64,000 nt of DNA from Blastobasis lacticolella (lineage: Eukaryota; Arthropoda; Insecta; Lepidoptera; Blastobasidae). This document shows positions 15,201-26,179 of this stretch, piece by piece; positions within the stretch are counted from its first letter, which is position 1; every line of letters begins with the position of its first letter. The DNA is taken from the NCBI GenBank assembly GCA_905147135.1, contig LR990046.1:12120501-12184500 (forward strand), written 5' to 3'. The notes beneath the pieces were generated by a model that had not been told where the DNA came from, ran no database searches, and worked only from the letters and a program-made list of their open reading frames with translations. Made by a program: the position numbers and the translations under genes.

Positions 15201-18200
15201 CGACTACATCATGCCCGCCGCGGCTGACTCATTCACGTCTCATGTTTTCGTATGTTGAAGGAGAAAAATAATATCTATGTTTCAATGAATGAAACTAACA
15301 ATAAATCGTTACTTATAAAGTGTAGTGAAATAATTCTTTAGCACACTGCTAAAGAATGGCTTAACAACATTTTCTCCAATAAATAGAAATTACAGTACCA
15401 TATAAAATTGAGACAGTGATATAGTATTAATTATGATGATGTCTCAACAACGACTATGATGTTCCAACAACTACGATATCGTTTCAAAATTGAATATCAA
15501 TAGATTTCATTCATGAAGTGACGAATATGTTCATCTATCGTCGTAGTAATTAACGGCCAACTGCGAACTACGCCCACGCCCCGACGGCAGCGTTCGTCCG
15601 CTCCGCTTTCCTAGAGATTAAGTGAGGCCGAGCCGGTAAAGCCCAAACGAGCTTTATCACTACTTTACATCTCTAATGAGTATACTATTTTAGAATGAAT
15701 GAGCGTCACTGGCGTGCGACGACGTACCACCGTGGCTACATGTACGCGGCATGCGGTGTAGGTGAGGAGACAACTAGTCGTCAATGTAAACGCAACAAAG
15801 CATCCACTAGCGGTCGTTAGGTACGCGGCGGCCGCGCATGGAGCCAAAATAAATGTCAATAACGAAGTTTTGGTACACTTCACGCGTAACCATTTTGCTT
15901 CTATAGACGTGTCGAGTCGCGATCCGATAACAATATACTATTTTTACAACAGCAGCTCCATCTCCGTAATTAACATACAAGATCAAGACTCAAGATTAAG
16001 ATTGTTCTGTGTAGTCTTAGAACTATTCAGATTTATTTCATAAGCGACAAACATGCTCTAGCTCACGCCCAGCCTCCAATCTAGTTCTAGACTCTAGCTA
16101 GAACCATAGTCAAGACTGGGGACTGGCCGTTTTTTACTTTATGGTCTACACTAGAACCACTGAAGACAAAAACAGACTAGACCACAAGTAATATCGCTAT
16201 TATATAATGCAAAGTACATAATGAACAGTTGAAAAAAAGATACCAAAAGTATCGCATCTATTAAATTAGAACAGGAAATAAGTAATGTGATACACAGAGC
16301 AAGTATAAAGTTATCTGTGTCCATGCTCGTTCAACGGAAGCATTGCACACAATGGCTGAAGTCGTGGAGGTGTGAATTTAACTAACATGACATGATATTG
16401 TTAGCATGTAATTGCTACATCATTTAGACAGTAAATATGACTACAGAAAAATTACGTTTCTTGACTGTTTAGGAAGTACACAAGTAAGTACATCATAAAT
16501 GCGGAAGTTTTAAGGTCACACAAAAACGAATGAACGGATTTTAATAAAAAAATTGTGTTTGAAATTATACACAAAAATAACAGTTTCGAGTTTATAAGTA
16601 GGGATTCTTCGAGTAAGAGTTAAGAGTAGCCCGCTATTCGTAAGTCGTAACGTAAACTAAGGTATGCTAATAAATCCGGAAAATACTTATTTTGCGCGGG
16701 CCAGAATCTGGCGGAAGCTAGTGCGTCGTTCAAATTTACTTAAGTGATTGTCAACTTTTTGCCACTACAATACAGAATATCCAATTCTACATTGCCAACT
16801 TGACATTTAAAGCAAAATAATACACACATATTACATGTGTGGCCAATAATACACACATATTCCCATCAGCGGACTGGATCTCAAAAACACTCCTGGTTTA
16901 CATACTATTGTTTTGTAAACAGAGGCTGGCACGCAGTGTGATTAACATCGCAGGGTACCTACCTAGGTATTTTGTGACACGTTTATGTACGCTGAAAGAC
17001 TGTGTACAGTGATGTAACGCAAAAACACTTACAATGAAACCAAAAACCTACACTCAGTATACCTAGATCCAGTTCTTCTACCAATAGTAGTTCTTATGCC
17101 AGTTTTTGTGGTATAAGCGGACGCCGGAGGAGTGGAGGTGTTCCGTACAGCTTCTGACGTATATTTTTGATCGTGAGGCTGAATGCCGCTAGCCGCACCA
17201 ATTCGCTACCACAGAAACCTTCCACAAGAGCTGCACTTGTTAACACAAATGCCAACTAGACTGACCTGTATTTGGCTTTGTGCGCCGCATCGAAGAGTTC
17301 GCCCTCGAAGGGCGTGGTAACGAGGTAGGTAGGTGGCGCCGGTGGCTGTTGCGGCGGCGGCAGCGCGTCCGGCGCCGGCGCCGCCGCCACCTCGCCGAGC
17401 CGCTCGCACGCCGCGCGCACGCGCTCGCACTCCAGACAAGACTCGCTCAAGTACACCACCGCCGTCGACGAGCCTGACATAAACGGAATCGCATTAGATA
17501 CTCGTTACTTCTATATTGATGGCGTTATGGTGGCCACTCACCAGCTTGCCACTCTATGCAGTGGCGTGATAAAGGAGGGTTGATCAAGCCAAACTGACTG
17601 TGTGTGGGAGAAGTTTTGGAAGGACATGCCATTTGACGGAAAGTTTCTCCTCATACAAGGTCAGTTTGGCTTGGCCTCTTTGCATGCGGTACGATGATGA
17701 ATGGCCACCATTAAGCTGGCTAGGTTTCGAATTGTACCTATTCTATTAAATTTTTCAATATTTCTTTCATTGTATCTTAACTTAGTAAATGCACGTCGGC
17801 TATGAAGCCGAACTCCTTACTCTCTTAGTGCTGGCTTGCTTACGTCTAGGCTAAAAGCTTGAAATGGAGAATCAGTTGCGCTTTGATCAGTCAGTTTCTA
17901 CTTTATATTTACAGTATAATCTACAGTTGGACTTGATTAGTAGAGAAATATGGAAGAGATGTCCATAAAAATCACGCACAATTAACGACGAAATCACGAC
18001 GTGAAACCGTTTAATGTGAGCATCCGCAAGCCTCTTGAGTATCCAAAGAAGGATCTTTAGCGTTTCCCGTAAGGAAATCGTGAGTTGTAAATACGATTTA
18101 TCTGATTACGACAAATTTGCCTTGAAGAGAAGCAGATACTGACATTTAACGTTTCCTTTGATCCTTCAAATATTTGCTGAGGAAGGCACGTGCTGCACTT

Positions 18201-21200
18201 GATTTTCAACTTTGCACCAGCGGTCATTGCCACTCGACAATTTTGTTTCGATCAAAATTTTTCGAAAGATGAATCGGTATTCTACACCGCCATATGTAGC
18301 ACAAAATAAGAATTAAATCTGAGGTGCAATAAGAATATTCAGGGTCGAGCTGTATAGAATAAGCGCATACATTTTACGGTAACTAACTGACGTCGCTAAG
18401 ATTGATAACGTAGATAAAGTGCGCCATAGACGTCGTATAACCTTCCTATCATGTTCATCTTGAATGGCTGATATAAAACTATAGTATATATATGTAAGAT
18501 AATATTTATTTCATCAAATACGCCTTTTCAATTGGGTAATATGATAATTGTATTCTACTGGTGCGTCGCTGACATCGAGGCTGTGCGTGTACGCGACGGA
18601 GCACCCACTCGTTTGATAACCACGGTCGCTGTCTTTTAAGCAAAATAATGCGCAGTATGACCTCTAGGAGCGCGTTCCCACGTTAATGGTTCAGGGCCGC
18701 TGAGTCACAGTTGCGACACAGGGAACACCCGGCTCTCTTGGCATGGCTCGCACCAGAAAGCATCACCGAAGCTCCGACGGTGTAAAATTTTAACGCAACG
18801 TATTTCAATGCAACGCATTTAAATTCTTGGTCATCGTAAATTTAGAAAGAAGTAAATGAGAGAACTCTCTTAAAACTAATTAATATACAGAATGATAAGT
18901 TTTCTTTGAAAGATGATGTTAATTAGCGCGAACAGCAATTACCAAGGTAGTGCCATTTGTAATTGTAGAAGTTGTGCATGCATACACTGAAACTCTGACC
19001 TTCCTTGTTATATCATTATAGGTACATAGCGACATATTTTTTATTAAGCTTTACTTTCTTTCTTACAATAACTCTTAATTAAGTAAGTACTACGTCAAAT
19101 GGTTAAAAATTAGTCAACTTTAGGCACTTTCCTAATCTGTCCACTCATTGTTTTATCGTGTCATGGAAAACTATCTACACACACATGTGATGGATGAAGT
19201 TTAAACAGTATTCTTATTTTATCAAACGCGAATTTTAGTCTTGTCTAGGAAACAATCATAACACATTTTCATGCAATAGTAGATTACCTTTTTTAATATA
19301 GAATTCTAATTATTAAATCTATTGTTCAAGGATGTCACCACACTTATCCGACGCCGAACCAGCCCAGAATCGTCAAATTAACTTTATCATGTTAGATCAA
19401 ACCATTATTATATAATATTTCCTCCTTGCGTCGTATTCTCACTGTTGAGAGTCTTGACGACCTCCTTGGTTCATTTGCTTACGTACCTATATCTCTATTT
19501 TGCCACGGATCGCGGACGAGATTAAAGAGGCTCGCCTGCGCTGATTTGGTCACGTGCTGCATATGTCTCATAGTGGTACCTACGAGCCAAATTTCAACGA
19601 AAAACTGCAAATCGATGTACAAGCTAGCCGTTTGGCACACGATATCGAAACAATAATTTGACCCGCAGTTCTTAAAATATTTCCCTTAGGAGAAGAGTGA
19701 TGACGTCATATTTTTTCTTTGAAAAGTGGCGTATCATATAAAAGGGTTTTCCGAAGTGATTCCAAAAATATACCACATCAATACATTTAAGCCAAGTTTG
19801 TTTTATTTAAAAACAAAAATCATTTTCAAAACATACCAAGTCTGGGTTCCTCCAGATAGGATACAAATAAATATTTTTTTGAAAAGTATACCTTAAAATA
19901 ACAGGTAATATATGAGTCATCATCATCATCATCTTGGCGTTAAGGTCCCGGTTGTGCTCTCGCGCACGAGGGCCCGGGGTCCGCCTTGACCATGATCCAG
20001 GATTTGGCAGATCAGGTAATTACAGTGGAGCGACTGCCATCTGACCTCCATGACCCTGCTACCAGGGGAACCTGACCAGATTGGATCATGGTTACCATCC
20101 AGTCGCCTAAATGTGCAGGTTTCATCACGATGTTTTCCCTCACCGTACGAGTATAGGTTAGTATTCGACTAATGTACATAACTCAGAAAACAGTCATTGG
20201 TACATGGCCGGAGCGGGATTCGAACCCGGGACCTCTGGCATGTGTTCACGCACACGAGAGACAGGTAATATATGAGTATGTCTAACTAATGTCATGAAAG
20301 CAATTTTGAAAATATTTACATTAAATATATATTTTTAATTGTTAATTATTTCAATGTGAGAAAGCCTATAGTGGACGGTGTACACAGCAAATATTGGCAA
20401 AAAACCGCAAATCGATGTACAGGATAGCCGTTTGGTATACGAGTACTTTAGGTTTAAACAATCATTTTAACCGGTAGTTCCTAAAAATATTCCCAGGGGG
20501 GGAGCAGTAATATCGATATTAATTTTTTATATGGGATTTGAATTTTTTTTTCTCAGATTCCTATCGTGTTTGGTATCAAATGAAAGGGCATCATGAGCCG
20601 GTTGTAAAAATATACTACACCAATACCATTCGGCCACCTGTTTTCTAAAAATCCACGAAATATTTTCAAAACATACCAAGTTTGGACTCCTCCAGGTAGG
20701 AGACGGATTAGTAAATTTTTGTATAACATACGCCAAATGTCTCTAAATATACCCATATCCAACGACAAAAAGGCGATTTAAAAAATATTTTAAAGTACTA
20801 ATTTTAAAATATTTTTTTCTTTATTAAAAAGTTGAGATTTAGTATTTTTTTAAACTTATCGAACTCTACTGTACTGTACTATTATTATTGTGTTTTATGC
20901 TATTATCTATGTAAAATAATGCTCTTACGGTTTCTATCTCCCCCTCCCCCTTTCCTCTCTCCCTCCGCACTCCTCACTCTGCACCTAAGCGAATTTGATT
21001 TCCTCTCAGGTGCAGGAAAATCCTCTCAGGTGCAGGAGGAGAAGGGGGGGGGGGGGGGGAGCGTATTAATATCAATTTAACATAGATTAACAATAGTAAA
21101 GTGCAGTACAGTTCGATATGATTCAAAAAATACTAAATCTCAACTTTTTTAATAAAGAAAAAAATATTTTAAAATTAGTAAATTAAAATATTTTTTAAAT

Positions 21201-24200
21201 CGCCTTTTTGTCTTTGGATATGGGCATATTAAGAGTCATTTGGCGTATATTTTATAAAAATTTACTAATCCGTCTCCTACCTGGAGGAGTCCAAACTTGG
21301 TATGTTTTGAAAATATTTCTTGGATTTTAAGAAAACAGGTGGCTGAAAGTTATTGGTGTAGTATATTTTTAGAACCGGCTTATGATGCCCTTTCATTTGA
21401 TACCAAACACGATAGGATTCCGAAAAAAAAAATTTCGATTCCCATATTAAAAATTAATGTCAATATTACTGGCCCCCCCCTGGGAATATTTTTAGGAACT
21501 ACCGGTCAAGATGATTGTTTTAACCTAAAGTACCCGTGTACCAAACGGCTATCCTGTACATCGATTTGCGGTTTTTTTTTACGTAGCTCGACCACTACTA
21601 GTGAAAGAGTGCTCAAAAGGGGATTGAGGAGCTTCGTAATGTGAGGTAAGCCCTAGGGTGGGGGCACGAAAAACGTCCAATTTTTCGGTGTTTCGTATAT
21701 AGTAAGTACCTATTTCGAAACTGGTGCGTTTTACGGAAATTTGGTGTAGCTTGTGTACTATTAAATTAAAACCTATGAAATTCTCTAAATTTATTACTGT
21801 GCTGACTTTTACAAATTCCCAACCGTTTACGAGCTATATGCTCTCGGAATTTAATACTGTAACTGCTCTATTTACGTTAAGTTAAGATTTTCGTATTTAT
21901 TGAAAACATTTGTTTGCTTGAATGTAATGATGTGGTATATATTTGGAGTCAGATCGAAAAGCCCTTACATTTGATTTTTGTTTCCATATTATGTAAATGA
22001 ATAATCACATCACTCTCCTCCTAAAGAAAATAGATTTTTAAACTGCAGGTCATAATGATTTTATGGACATCTAGTATACGTAGGCCAAATGGCTAACCTG
22101 TACATTAAATTGCAGTTTTTTGTGGACATACAGGAATACGGTCTCGCAGGAAGCTTAAAAATTTATAGATTGACCAAGCAACCAAGGCCTCATGACGCGA
22201 GGATGCTGTAAAACGGGCTAAATGGAGGCGAAAGAACAGGAAAGCGGACCCCGACAGAAGCCGGGATTGACTGCTAAGATTATTATGATTTCGCTATCTT
22301 CCGCGATGGTGCAAGCATAATAAAACTTGTTGGTGTGTTGCGTCTAACCAAATCCGCCGTTACCGATCTCATGCCGGATGTGAAATGAGGAGAGGAGACA
22401 GAGAGGGTGCTAATTCCCGAGCATCGGGTGGCGATCAATTAACCTCTGCCGAACCATTCGTGTACTCGTTAACCCACTAGGCAATCGTGACGTTTTTTGC
22501 CAATAACCTTCACTGCACAGTAGAAACGAAAGAAGGCCCCCTAGTCTCCAACGGTTTTCTTGGTTAAACGTATACCGAGACTGAGATAGACAAAAGCGGC
22601 TCTCTACATTTTATTGCCTAAGAGGGGTAGGAAGTGCTAAAAAGTATCGATATAATTTTTGTTCATTTTGGATTTGGACTATTCGTCGATATCGTGCAAA
22701 ATTTCAAGCACAGAATTAGGCAATAAGATTTTGGTCTTGCTGAATTAGAGGTTCAAGTCGGTTACTCAGGACTCTCCATATTCTTGGCAAAACATTTGCC
22801 GAGATCGAGCTAGACAAGAGTGGTTCTCTACATTCTTGCCTAGCAGGGTGTATCCCTGCTGTAATGACGACTGCCAGATGTCTTTGACTAGTGCGTCAGT
22901 GAACTCTTCCGCAGTTTCCCGAACGTAGCCCAACCAAGCAGGATTCGTAATTTGACATCTTCCTCGAAGTTGGATCAGACCAGAAGACCAGTTACCAAAT
23001 ACAAACAACATGATGATGTATGTATTTTTATTTCATTTACTAGTCAGAAATAATCCTCACAACAAAAAAATTCGGTATTCCCGGTACCGTATAGTTTGCG
23101 AAGTACCGGGAATCCAGTTTTTGCCACAGTACCGGTACTGCAACCGCCACTGGGTCCGGGCTAAATTCCACGTCAAACAGTGTAGTGACACCACAAGCGT
23201 TTTGATTTTTACAAAAGTTTTTTGGTTATGGAAAAGGTTTCTATAGTCTAATCTAAGACAAAATCATACAAATCACAAATCAGGCATGCCACTCGCGCAC
23301 TCACATCCTCCACTGAGGTATAATCGCAGTTGTTCTACCAACGCTAGCATAGTTGGCGACCGTGCCGCACACTTCGCATTACGCCATCTGCAAAAGCAGC
23401 TCTCTACAATAATTGCTACATCAACAGTATCATCTTGTTCTGAATTCAAAATAGGTGATAGCCAGGTAACTACAGCAGTACAATAAATTTATTTTGTATG
23501 ATATGTGTAGAATGAATATCAGAAATTTAAATATTGTTTTTATTAGTAAAGGAGAAATAGCATAGGATTGCTGAATCAGACATTTATAAATGAGCAGCTC
23601 AACTTTTAATAGTACACCAATGATGATCATTCCAACTCTGAACCCTATGCAGGTAGGTTCCATGTAGTCAGCTGCAGAGAGAACTGACCCACCCACCGCA
23701 CATTTAATGTATGCTAGGGAGGTCCACTCATTCTGCAGCTGACTGTACATATTGTTGATTTATCACAATCCAAAATAGGGAGTCCTTTTTAAAATGGCAA
23801 CTTCCACAACTGATAAGATATAGAATAAAATACAGATCCATTATGGTTTTACAATAACAGTGTAAGTAAAATATTTGATGAGGAGCATTAGATAGACTTA
23901 CTGATGCAATTAATGTAAAATACGATATCGACAATGATCTGCCATCCAGCGGAGAGGTGTGTGGGAGGCAAGGGTATATGCAGCTGATTAAGTTGTTGCA
24001 TTAAATATTGTCATTCACCATCAATTCAAACATCTTTCATTCGGAGAGGTAGGGCATAGCGGGGTATCACGTTCGAATTGGAGGCGCCCGACTGGGGAAG
24101 TCCGTCCACCTTACAGAATATCACAGCTAAATAATACTCTTTTAAATAGTATTGTGTTTCTGCCGGTGAGTAAGGTTTGCAGTGCTCTATGGGGTGGGGA

Positions 24201-26179
24201 TTTGGGGAACCGTGGCTTTGGCAGAAGAGTGAGATTTGCCTTTTTGCTGCCAGAGCAACGTGTTATAGAGGTGGGCAACGCATTGGCGAAACTCTTGATG
24301 TTGCTAATGTCAATAGGCTGTGGTGACCACTGTCCATCAGGTGGCCTGCTTGCCTGTTTGCCTACCATATGACATAAAAAAGAAAAAAAAATTTTTTGAA
24401 CGAAAAACATGATGGTAATGATGTTATTTGTCTTTTGATTTTTAATGAAGTTTAATACTTAGGAATTACTTCATAAAACTGTTTACACTATTATTTTTAT
24501 TATTAGCACTAGTAATTAGTAAGTAATACTTATTTTATTTATATTAACTGGTAAGAGAAAATATGATAATGTTTTTTTGTCAATCGGTAGACAATGGGCC
24601 ACCTGATAGACACTATTGACATTAGCAATATTATATTAAGAAAAAGTCATAATAATGTCTGTCCAATATTAGCTTGGGCTTCTTTTAAAATTAGAGCCTT
24701 AGAGGTATAAGAGCCATGATAAAAATATCTTACACAACATCCAATCAATCCATCCACTCCTGTTAGATGACAATTTTATTTGATGACTTGCCTAGCTCTG
24801 TGATCTAGTTATGTGGTCAAAATATATTATTTATATTCCAAGCCTAGGAGTTATAATGTCCAAGACATTATGAGACTAAGGCAAAACTCTCTTGTTACAG
24901 TGGAAGCCTCAGAGGAATCATGTCAAACGTTTGTTTGTTACACTCATACACTCATTTGTATCAGTGACAAAAATATTACATTGATTATACAGCCTTAATA
25001 ATAGAACAGGCATTTCTAATATACCAATATTAGAGAGGCTGTCCAATATTGTAGAAACCATTGTAGGTTGTGTACCATTATTTCTTTTTTTTGTGTCAGT
25101 TGGTTTTTACTCTTAATTATATAGCTAAACTAAAACATTGCTAAGCCAAATAAAAGTCTTTGTAAATAACATAAAAACAATTAACTATCTTTGGTAAATT
25201 TGAGATTAGTCCTTCATAGATTTCTTTTTATACCACCAAGGTGGCAAACTGTATGAGGCCTGATGGTAAGCAGTCACTGCAGCCTATGGATTATATTGTC
25301 ATTTTAAGAATTAAGACTCTTTGCTGATACTGATATTGCATGCCTTGGTTAATTTTATATTTCTTATTAGAATATCTAATAGCACTAATTCCGTTCATTA
25401 AGGCTATGTCTGCACTGACAGGCAACTCGAGTAGAACCTAGAGCCTAAGCTAGAGAACCTAGCTAGGCACCTAGTAGGTAGTAAAAGCCACCGAACGAGC
25501 ATAAAGTTGCACAGTGGGCATATCTGGTAACATTCTCCAACATTCATGGTACTCACTACACAAGGTACCAAGCAAGCCACCTGTCTGTGCGGCCGTAGCC
25601 TAATGTTTGTCAAAATGCAGACTATTGTCATAGAGGCAGAGCAACCAGTACCTCCACTACAAATTAGAAATCGAGGAGCAGTGTTTTATGTTGTTCCATA
25701 ATATACCTAGCACAGATGACTATAAAACTGATTAGACACTGAATTGGTTTTGTAATTGTAGAAAAGTATAGCACGTAAAAAAAAATGCAGATGATAGTCT
25801 TGTAGTAAATCTCAAACAGTAAGTTTTCTTATTGCACTTTTATTTATCCTTACATTTATTTATAAGACATGTTTCATGTAACCTGCTCCCTTTGGCTTAT
25901 TCTACATACTAACTCATACTCCTTATCCATTCGCTATTGTGTTATCATGAGAAACTAATATTCTAAAAATAAGAAATTTTGAAGAAAAATCTCAAATGGA
26001 CTTTATGTTTACATTGATGTTCAACTTAGTAGAAAACATAGACAGGATAGGAATGTAGATATGATATAATACAAATTGTAATACAATATCGTAATAAAGA
26101 AATTACCATCATTTTCTTGGGTTTTGTCGGTTGTAACAGCGCTTCCTGTTTGTGTCATGCCCTTAGACAATTCGTCCAT
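278..26179 (-). CDS. pbl: Ect2/pebble Rho guanine-nucleotide exchange factor (3' end beyond window)
   Basis: Activates RhoA at the cell equator for cytokinesis. Exons in coding order: 26179-26107, 17473-17266, 7337-7202, 6727-6515, 6136-5993, 3147-3016, 2908-2644, 2151-2036, 1954-1827, 1402-1232, 1067-952, 438-278. All have GT-AG borders and matching phases and give 621 residues. Residues about 25-94 form BRCT0 (FEGELFD). BRCT1 holds RPLYSLAMRG, IICFSGF and HYMGGSIRKDMSSKVTHLIA. BRCT2 spans the fifth and sixth exons, with CTHVVVDEHN and the hallmark VKAEWFWASVQ. Residues 342-361 are a basic bipartite nuclear signal (LRKRKLRG, HKRRSS). The DH domain starts near 395 (LLQTESNYVGIL, then RPVQRLPSISLLLDD, then SHINEDKRKTE). 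The PH domain and tail are missing because the gene runs off the left edge. The start ATG has a good context (A at -3, G at +4). Introns of 10 and 8.6 kb separate the first three exons. Family identity is very secure; small errors at exon edges are possible. Confidence 0.95.
2318..2490. repeat. Short inverted-repeat element (MITE family A, copy 1)
   Basis: Ends are loosely inverted around a shared core (AGGTGGCGCTAC on the left, TGGTGGCGCCAA on the right). The interior shares TGACGTC, TTTTGTCAAAATAA and an ATTGG-type core with copies at 51930, 54708 and 56520. It lies in the pebble intron 2152-2643. This is the most diverged of the four copies; borders are approximate. Confidence 0.45.
3338..4930 (-). 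CDS. pbl: Large optional or alternative terminal exon of pebble, inside the BRCT2 coding region
   Basis: An open frame of 530 codons follows a good acceptor (tttcag before GTAATGGCC). It lies between the exons ending CTHV and starting VVDEHN. It is phase 0, so CTHV joins to VMANGETF in frame. The product is low complexity and basic. It is rich in Ser/Thr-Pro sites (QSTPKSS, SPENVKP, STPKRELDE, MTPHKDD, KTPQSVW), has a DP repeat near its start, KKRSR and RSERKKKYEKR clusters, and a proline/alanine-rich end, then a TAG at 3338-3340. If it runs to that stop it makes a 788-residue, BRCT-only protein without DH-PH. Weak phase-0 donors also exist (near 3420, after LP, and near 3580, after SVW), which would instead insert about 450-505 residues inside BRCT2. 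Skipping it restores a normal BRCT. I recognise no domain. The long open frame and coding-like composition argue that it is real; the splicing outcome is inference. Confidence 0.65.
   Translation of the reverse strand, partial: VMANGETFGRSLVLSPHPTPPNSSAKPARATPNRSQSTPKSSLYRRLSARLSGRRSPPSGPAPGPDPDPDPDPRDDRERRLHMARDKLRKSKLISKDETDHFSISNLGKSFTDDLCSYNDVNESGSQIEHVELRNYKAYDKENMSQILHGAITMSINEKREVFKNKSMNVFNLVECLTEAGSLQSSLTKSLCDLDAKDEPGLLIPASAVNKELQQSTTTISSGKKRSRNSTESNFQVSVVDSNLSPDKCEESNWKSIKRLKIKDSFKFKNRPTIFKRTKKDSVSKTTGDITIEPVSPENVKPTDPAGEFIASTSSPIREDDNTSICSMNTSKQSGFFDISFASIPSKTAKSASKLRRSVKSFTASFRSERKKKYEKRADRNTIVVSACHLPSDMQNVSTPKRELDEINFDISPVQVDTVDSTLMTPHKDDVDELDESGVFKTPQSVWVRGHRHSVCGGGELPPAPPAPAVPLPRPARDQPPPAPAPPTRDARAISQCHGISLPVLTPFQLVYLPHNRQSLTCHERNLRSS
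4931..5992. other. Pebble intron between the BRCT2 exon and the large optional exon
   Basis: AT-rich intron sequence. I see no coding segment, RNA gene or clear repeat in it. Confidence 0.5.
8354..9021. mobile_element. Non-autonomous hAT-like element with 8-bp target duplication
   Basis: The 668-bp element begins TAGGGAATGCA and ends with its exact inverse, TGCATTCCCTA. It is flanked by a perfect 8-bp direct repeat, gttacaat, at 8346-8353 and 9022-9029. An 8-bp duplication with TAGGG-type ends is the hAT signature. Subterminal GCGGGA/TCCCGC motifs recur near both ends. There is no transposase frame. Confidence 0.85.
9427..9650. mobile_element. Hairpin MITE (family B, long copy)
   Basis: Nearly the whole element folds back. 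The left arm (TTTTCCGGG ... CCGCGTAC ... GGTTTACGAGTAG) is inverted on the right (CTACTCGTAAACC ... GTACGCGG ... CCCGGAAAA), and the loop contains a smaller stem (TTGTCACGG / CCGTGACAA). A shorter relative with the same ends is at 57270-57385. Confidence 0.75.
10716..10937. repeat. Two tandem units of a 126-bp dispersed repeat
   Basis: Units start at 10716 and 10842 and share GGTAAGCG, TCGCCCATAACAT, TACGATTCATGC and AACAAAAATGCAGAACCG. Inverted single copies occur at 39070-39155 and 39990-40110 within UGGT introns, so this is a mobile-element fragment, not a local satellite. Confidence 0.7.
10940..11360. mobile_element. Degraded retrotransposon fragment
   Basis: Higher GC than its surroundings. 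It ends with a GCATGTTAGTTGCCTTTTACGACACC-like tail, which I recall from the 3' regions of lepidopteran non-LTR elements. No open frame survives. The assignment rests on memory of that tail only. Confidence 0.4.
13006..13115 (-). CDS. pbl: Candidate alternative first coding exon of pebble
   Basis: An ATG in strong context (aacgATGG) opens 36 codons beginning MGPTRSPPTPEDEEP and ending DFIPPS, then a good donor (GTGAGA). It ends in phase 2, exactly what the acceptor of the exon at 7337 needs, giving IPPSL followed by VLGPTVV. An in-frame stop 24 nt upstream fixes the ATG as the start. If not spliced, the frame stops one codon later at TGA, so it could alternatively be a 37-residue micro-ORF. 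Used as a first exon it would replace the normal first 94 residues, including BRCT0, with an acidic proline-rich leader. A GC-rich block lies just upstream at 13330-13690. Composition is coding-like against an AT-rich intron. The link to pebble is inference from phase, strand and position. Confidence 0.5.
13330..13690 (-). promoter_or_regulatory. GC-rich block, possible internal promoter of pebble
   Basis: A GC- and CpG-rich stretch inside the 10-kb second intron, 215-575 bp upstream of the candidate alternative first exon. Overlapping open frames in several frames are what GC-rich sequence gives by chance and show no family motif. A promoter or 5' UTR is the simplest reading, but I see no clear TATA or initiator element. 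Confidence 0.3.
14820..15055 (+). mobile_element. Dispersed insect repeat, Helitron-like ending
   Basis: Contains the common insect-repeat phrase ACTGAACGGATTTTCATGCG and ends GCCGCTAGTGTCGCTAGT, resembling CTAG-type Helitron ends. Related phrases occur at 16500-16730, 53080-53250 and 55430-55620. No terminal hairpin or Rep/helicase is visible. Confidence 0.35.
17526..17715. mobile_element. Inverted-repeat MITE beside the BRCT0 exon
   Basis: Outer ends ATGGTGGCCA and TGGCCACCAT are inverted, as is an inner pair, AAGCCAAACTGAC and GTCAGTTTGGCTT. The element sits about 50 bp upstream (minus-strand sense) of the exon 17266-17473. No clear target duplication was found. Confidence 0.6.
19596..19880 (+). 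repeat. Diverged direct copy of the foldback arm
   Basis: Aligns with the left arm of the foldback starting at 20399: CTGCAAATCGATGTACA, AGCCGTTTGG, TTCAAAACATACCAAGT and TCCTCCAG occur in the same order. The adjacent SINE separates it from the foldback. An inverted scrap near 22085-22130 belongs to the same family. Confidence 0.7.
19918..20260 (-). mobile_element. Complete tRNA-derived SINE with 17-bp target duplication
   Basis: Flanked by a perfect 17-bp direct repeat (acaggtaatatatgagt) at 19901-19917 and 20261-20277. On the minus strand it begins with a tRNA-like head with a perfect B-box (GGTTCGAATCC) and ends in a short ATG/ATC-repeat tail (the CATCATCATCATCAT run at its left edge). 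The exact duplication shows a fairly recent insertion by target-primed reverse transcription. Confidence 0.92.
20399..21580. repeat. Long foldback: inverted arms of about 480 bp
   Basis: The left arm (20399-20878) starts AAAAAACCGCAAATCGATGT and the right arm (21100-21580) ends with its inverse. They correspond through TACCAAGTTTGGACTCCTCC, GGCGATTTAAAAAATATTTT and GAGATTTAGTATTTTTT with few differences. The 220-bp spacer holds a C/T-rich tract and a 16-G run (21044-21059). Lying in a pebble intron, it would form a long RNA hairpin when transcribed. Confidence 0.9.
22130..22290 (+). mobile_element. 3' scrap of the non-LTR element family
   Basis: Contains GGCGAAAGAACAGGAAAGCGGACCCC... GAAGCCGGGATTGA, matching in sense the 3' end of the element at 27616-29013 (minus) and the scrap at 51555-51760. 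Only the tail is present. Confidence 0.6.
24130..24385 (+). mobile_element. Retroelement 3' tail
   Basis: The phrases GTGGGCAACGCATTGG, AATAGGCTGTGGTGACCACTG and ATCAGGTGGCCTGC ... TTTGCCTACC ending in an A-rich tail are, as I recall, typical of lepidopteran CR1-like LINE 3' ends. Related pieces lie at 25240-25295, 40905-41060 and 54360-54415. Confidence 0.5.

Larger units (their letters stand above)
7338..17265. other. Ten-kb second intron of pebble
   Basis: Apart from the separately listed elements (hAT-like 8354, hairpin 9427, tandem repeat 10716, LINE remnant 10940, alternative first exon 13006, GC block 13330, dispersed repeat 14820), it is AT-rich filler. Two further GC-rich patches at 12020-12115 and 15560-15640 contain no recognisable gene and may be regulatory or repeat-derived. 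Confidence 0.5.
17474..26106. other. First intron of pebble (8.6 kb)
   Basis: Contains a MITE (17526), foldback repeats (19596-21580), a SINE (19918) and retroelement tails (22130, 24130). Two loosely similar segments near 22535 and 22768 share a block ending GCGGCTCTCTACATT / GTGGTTCTCTACATT. The remainder is AT-rich without a recognisable gene. Confidence 0.5.
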
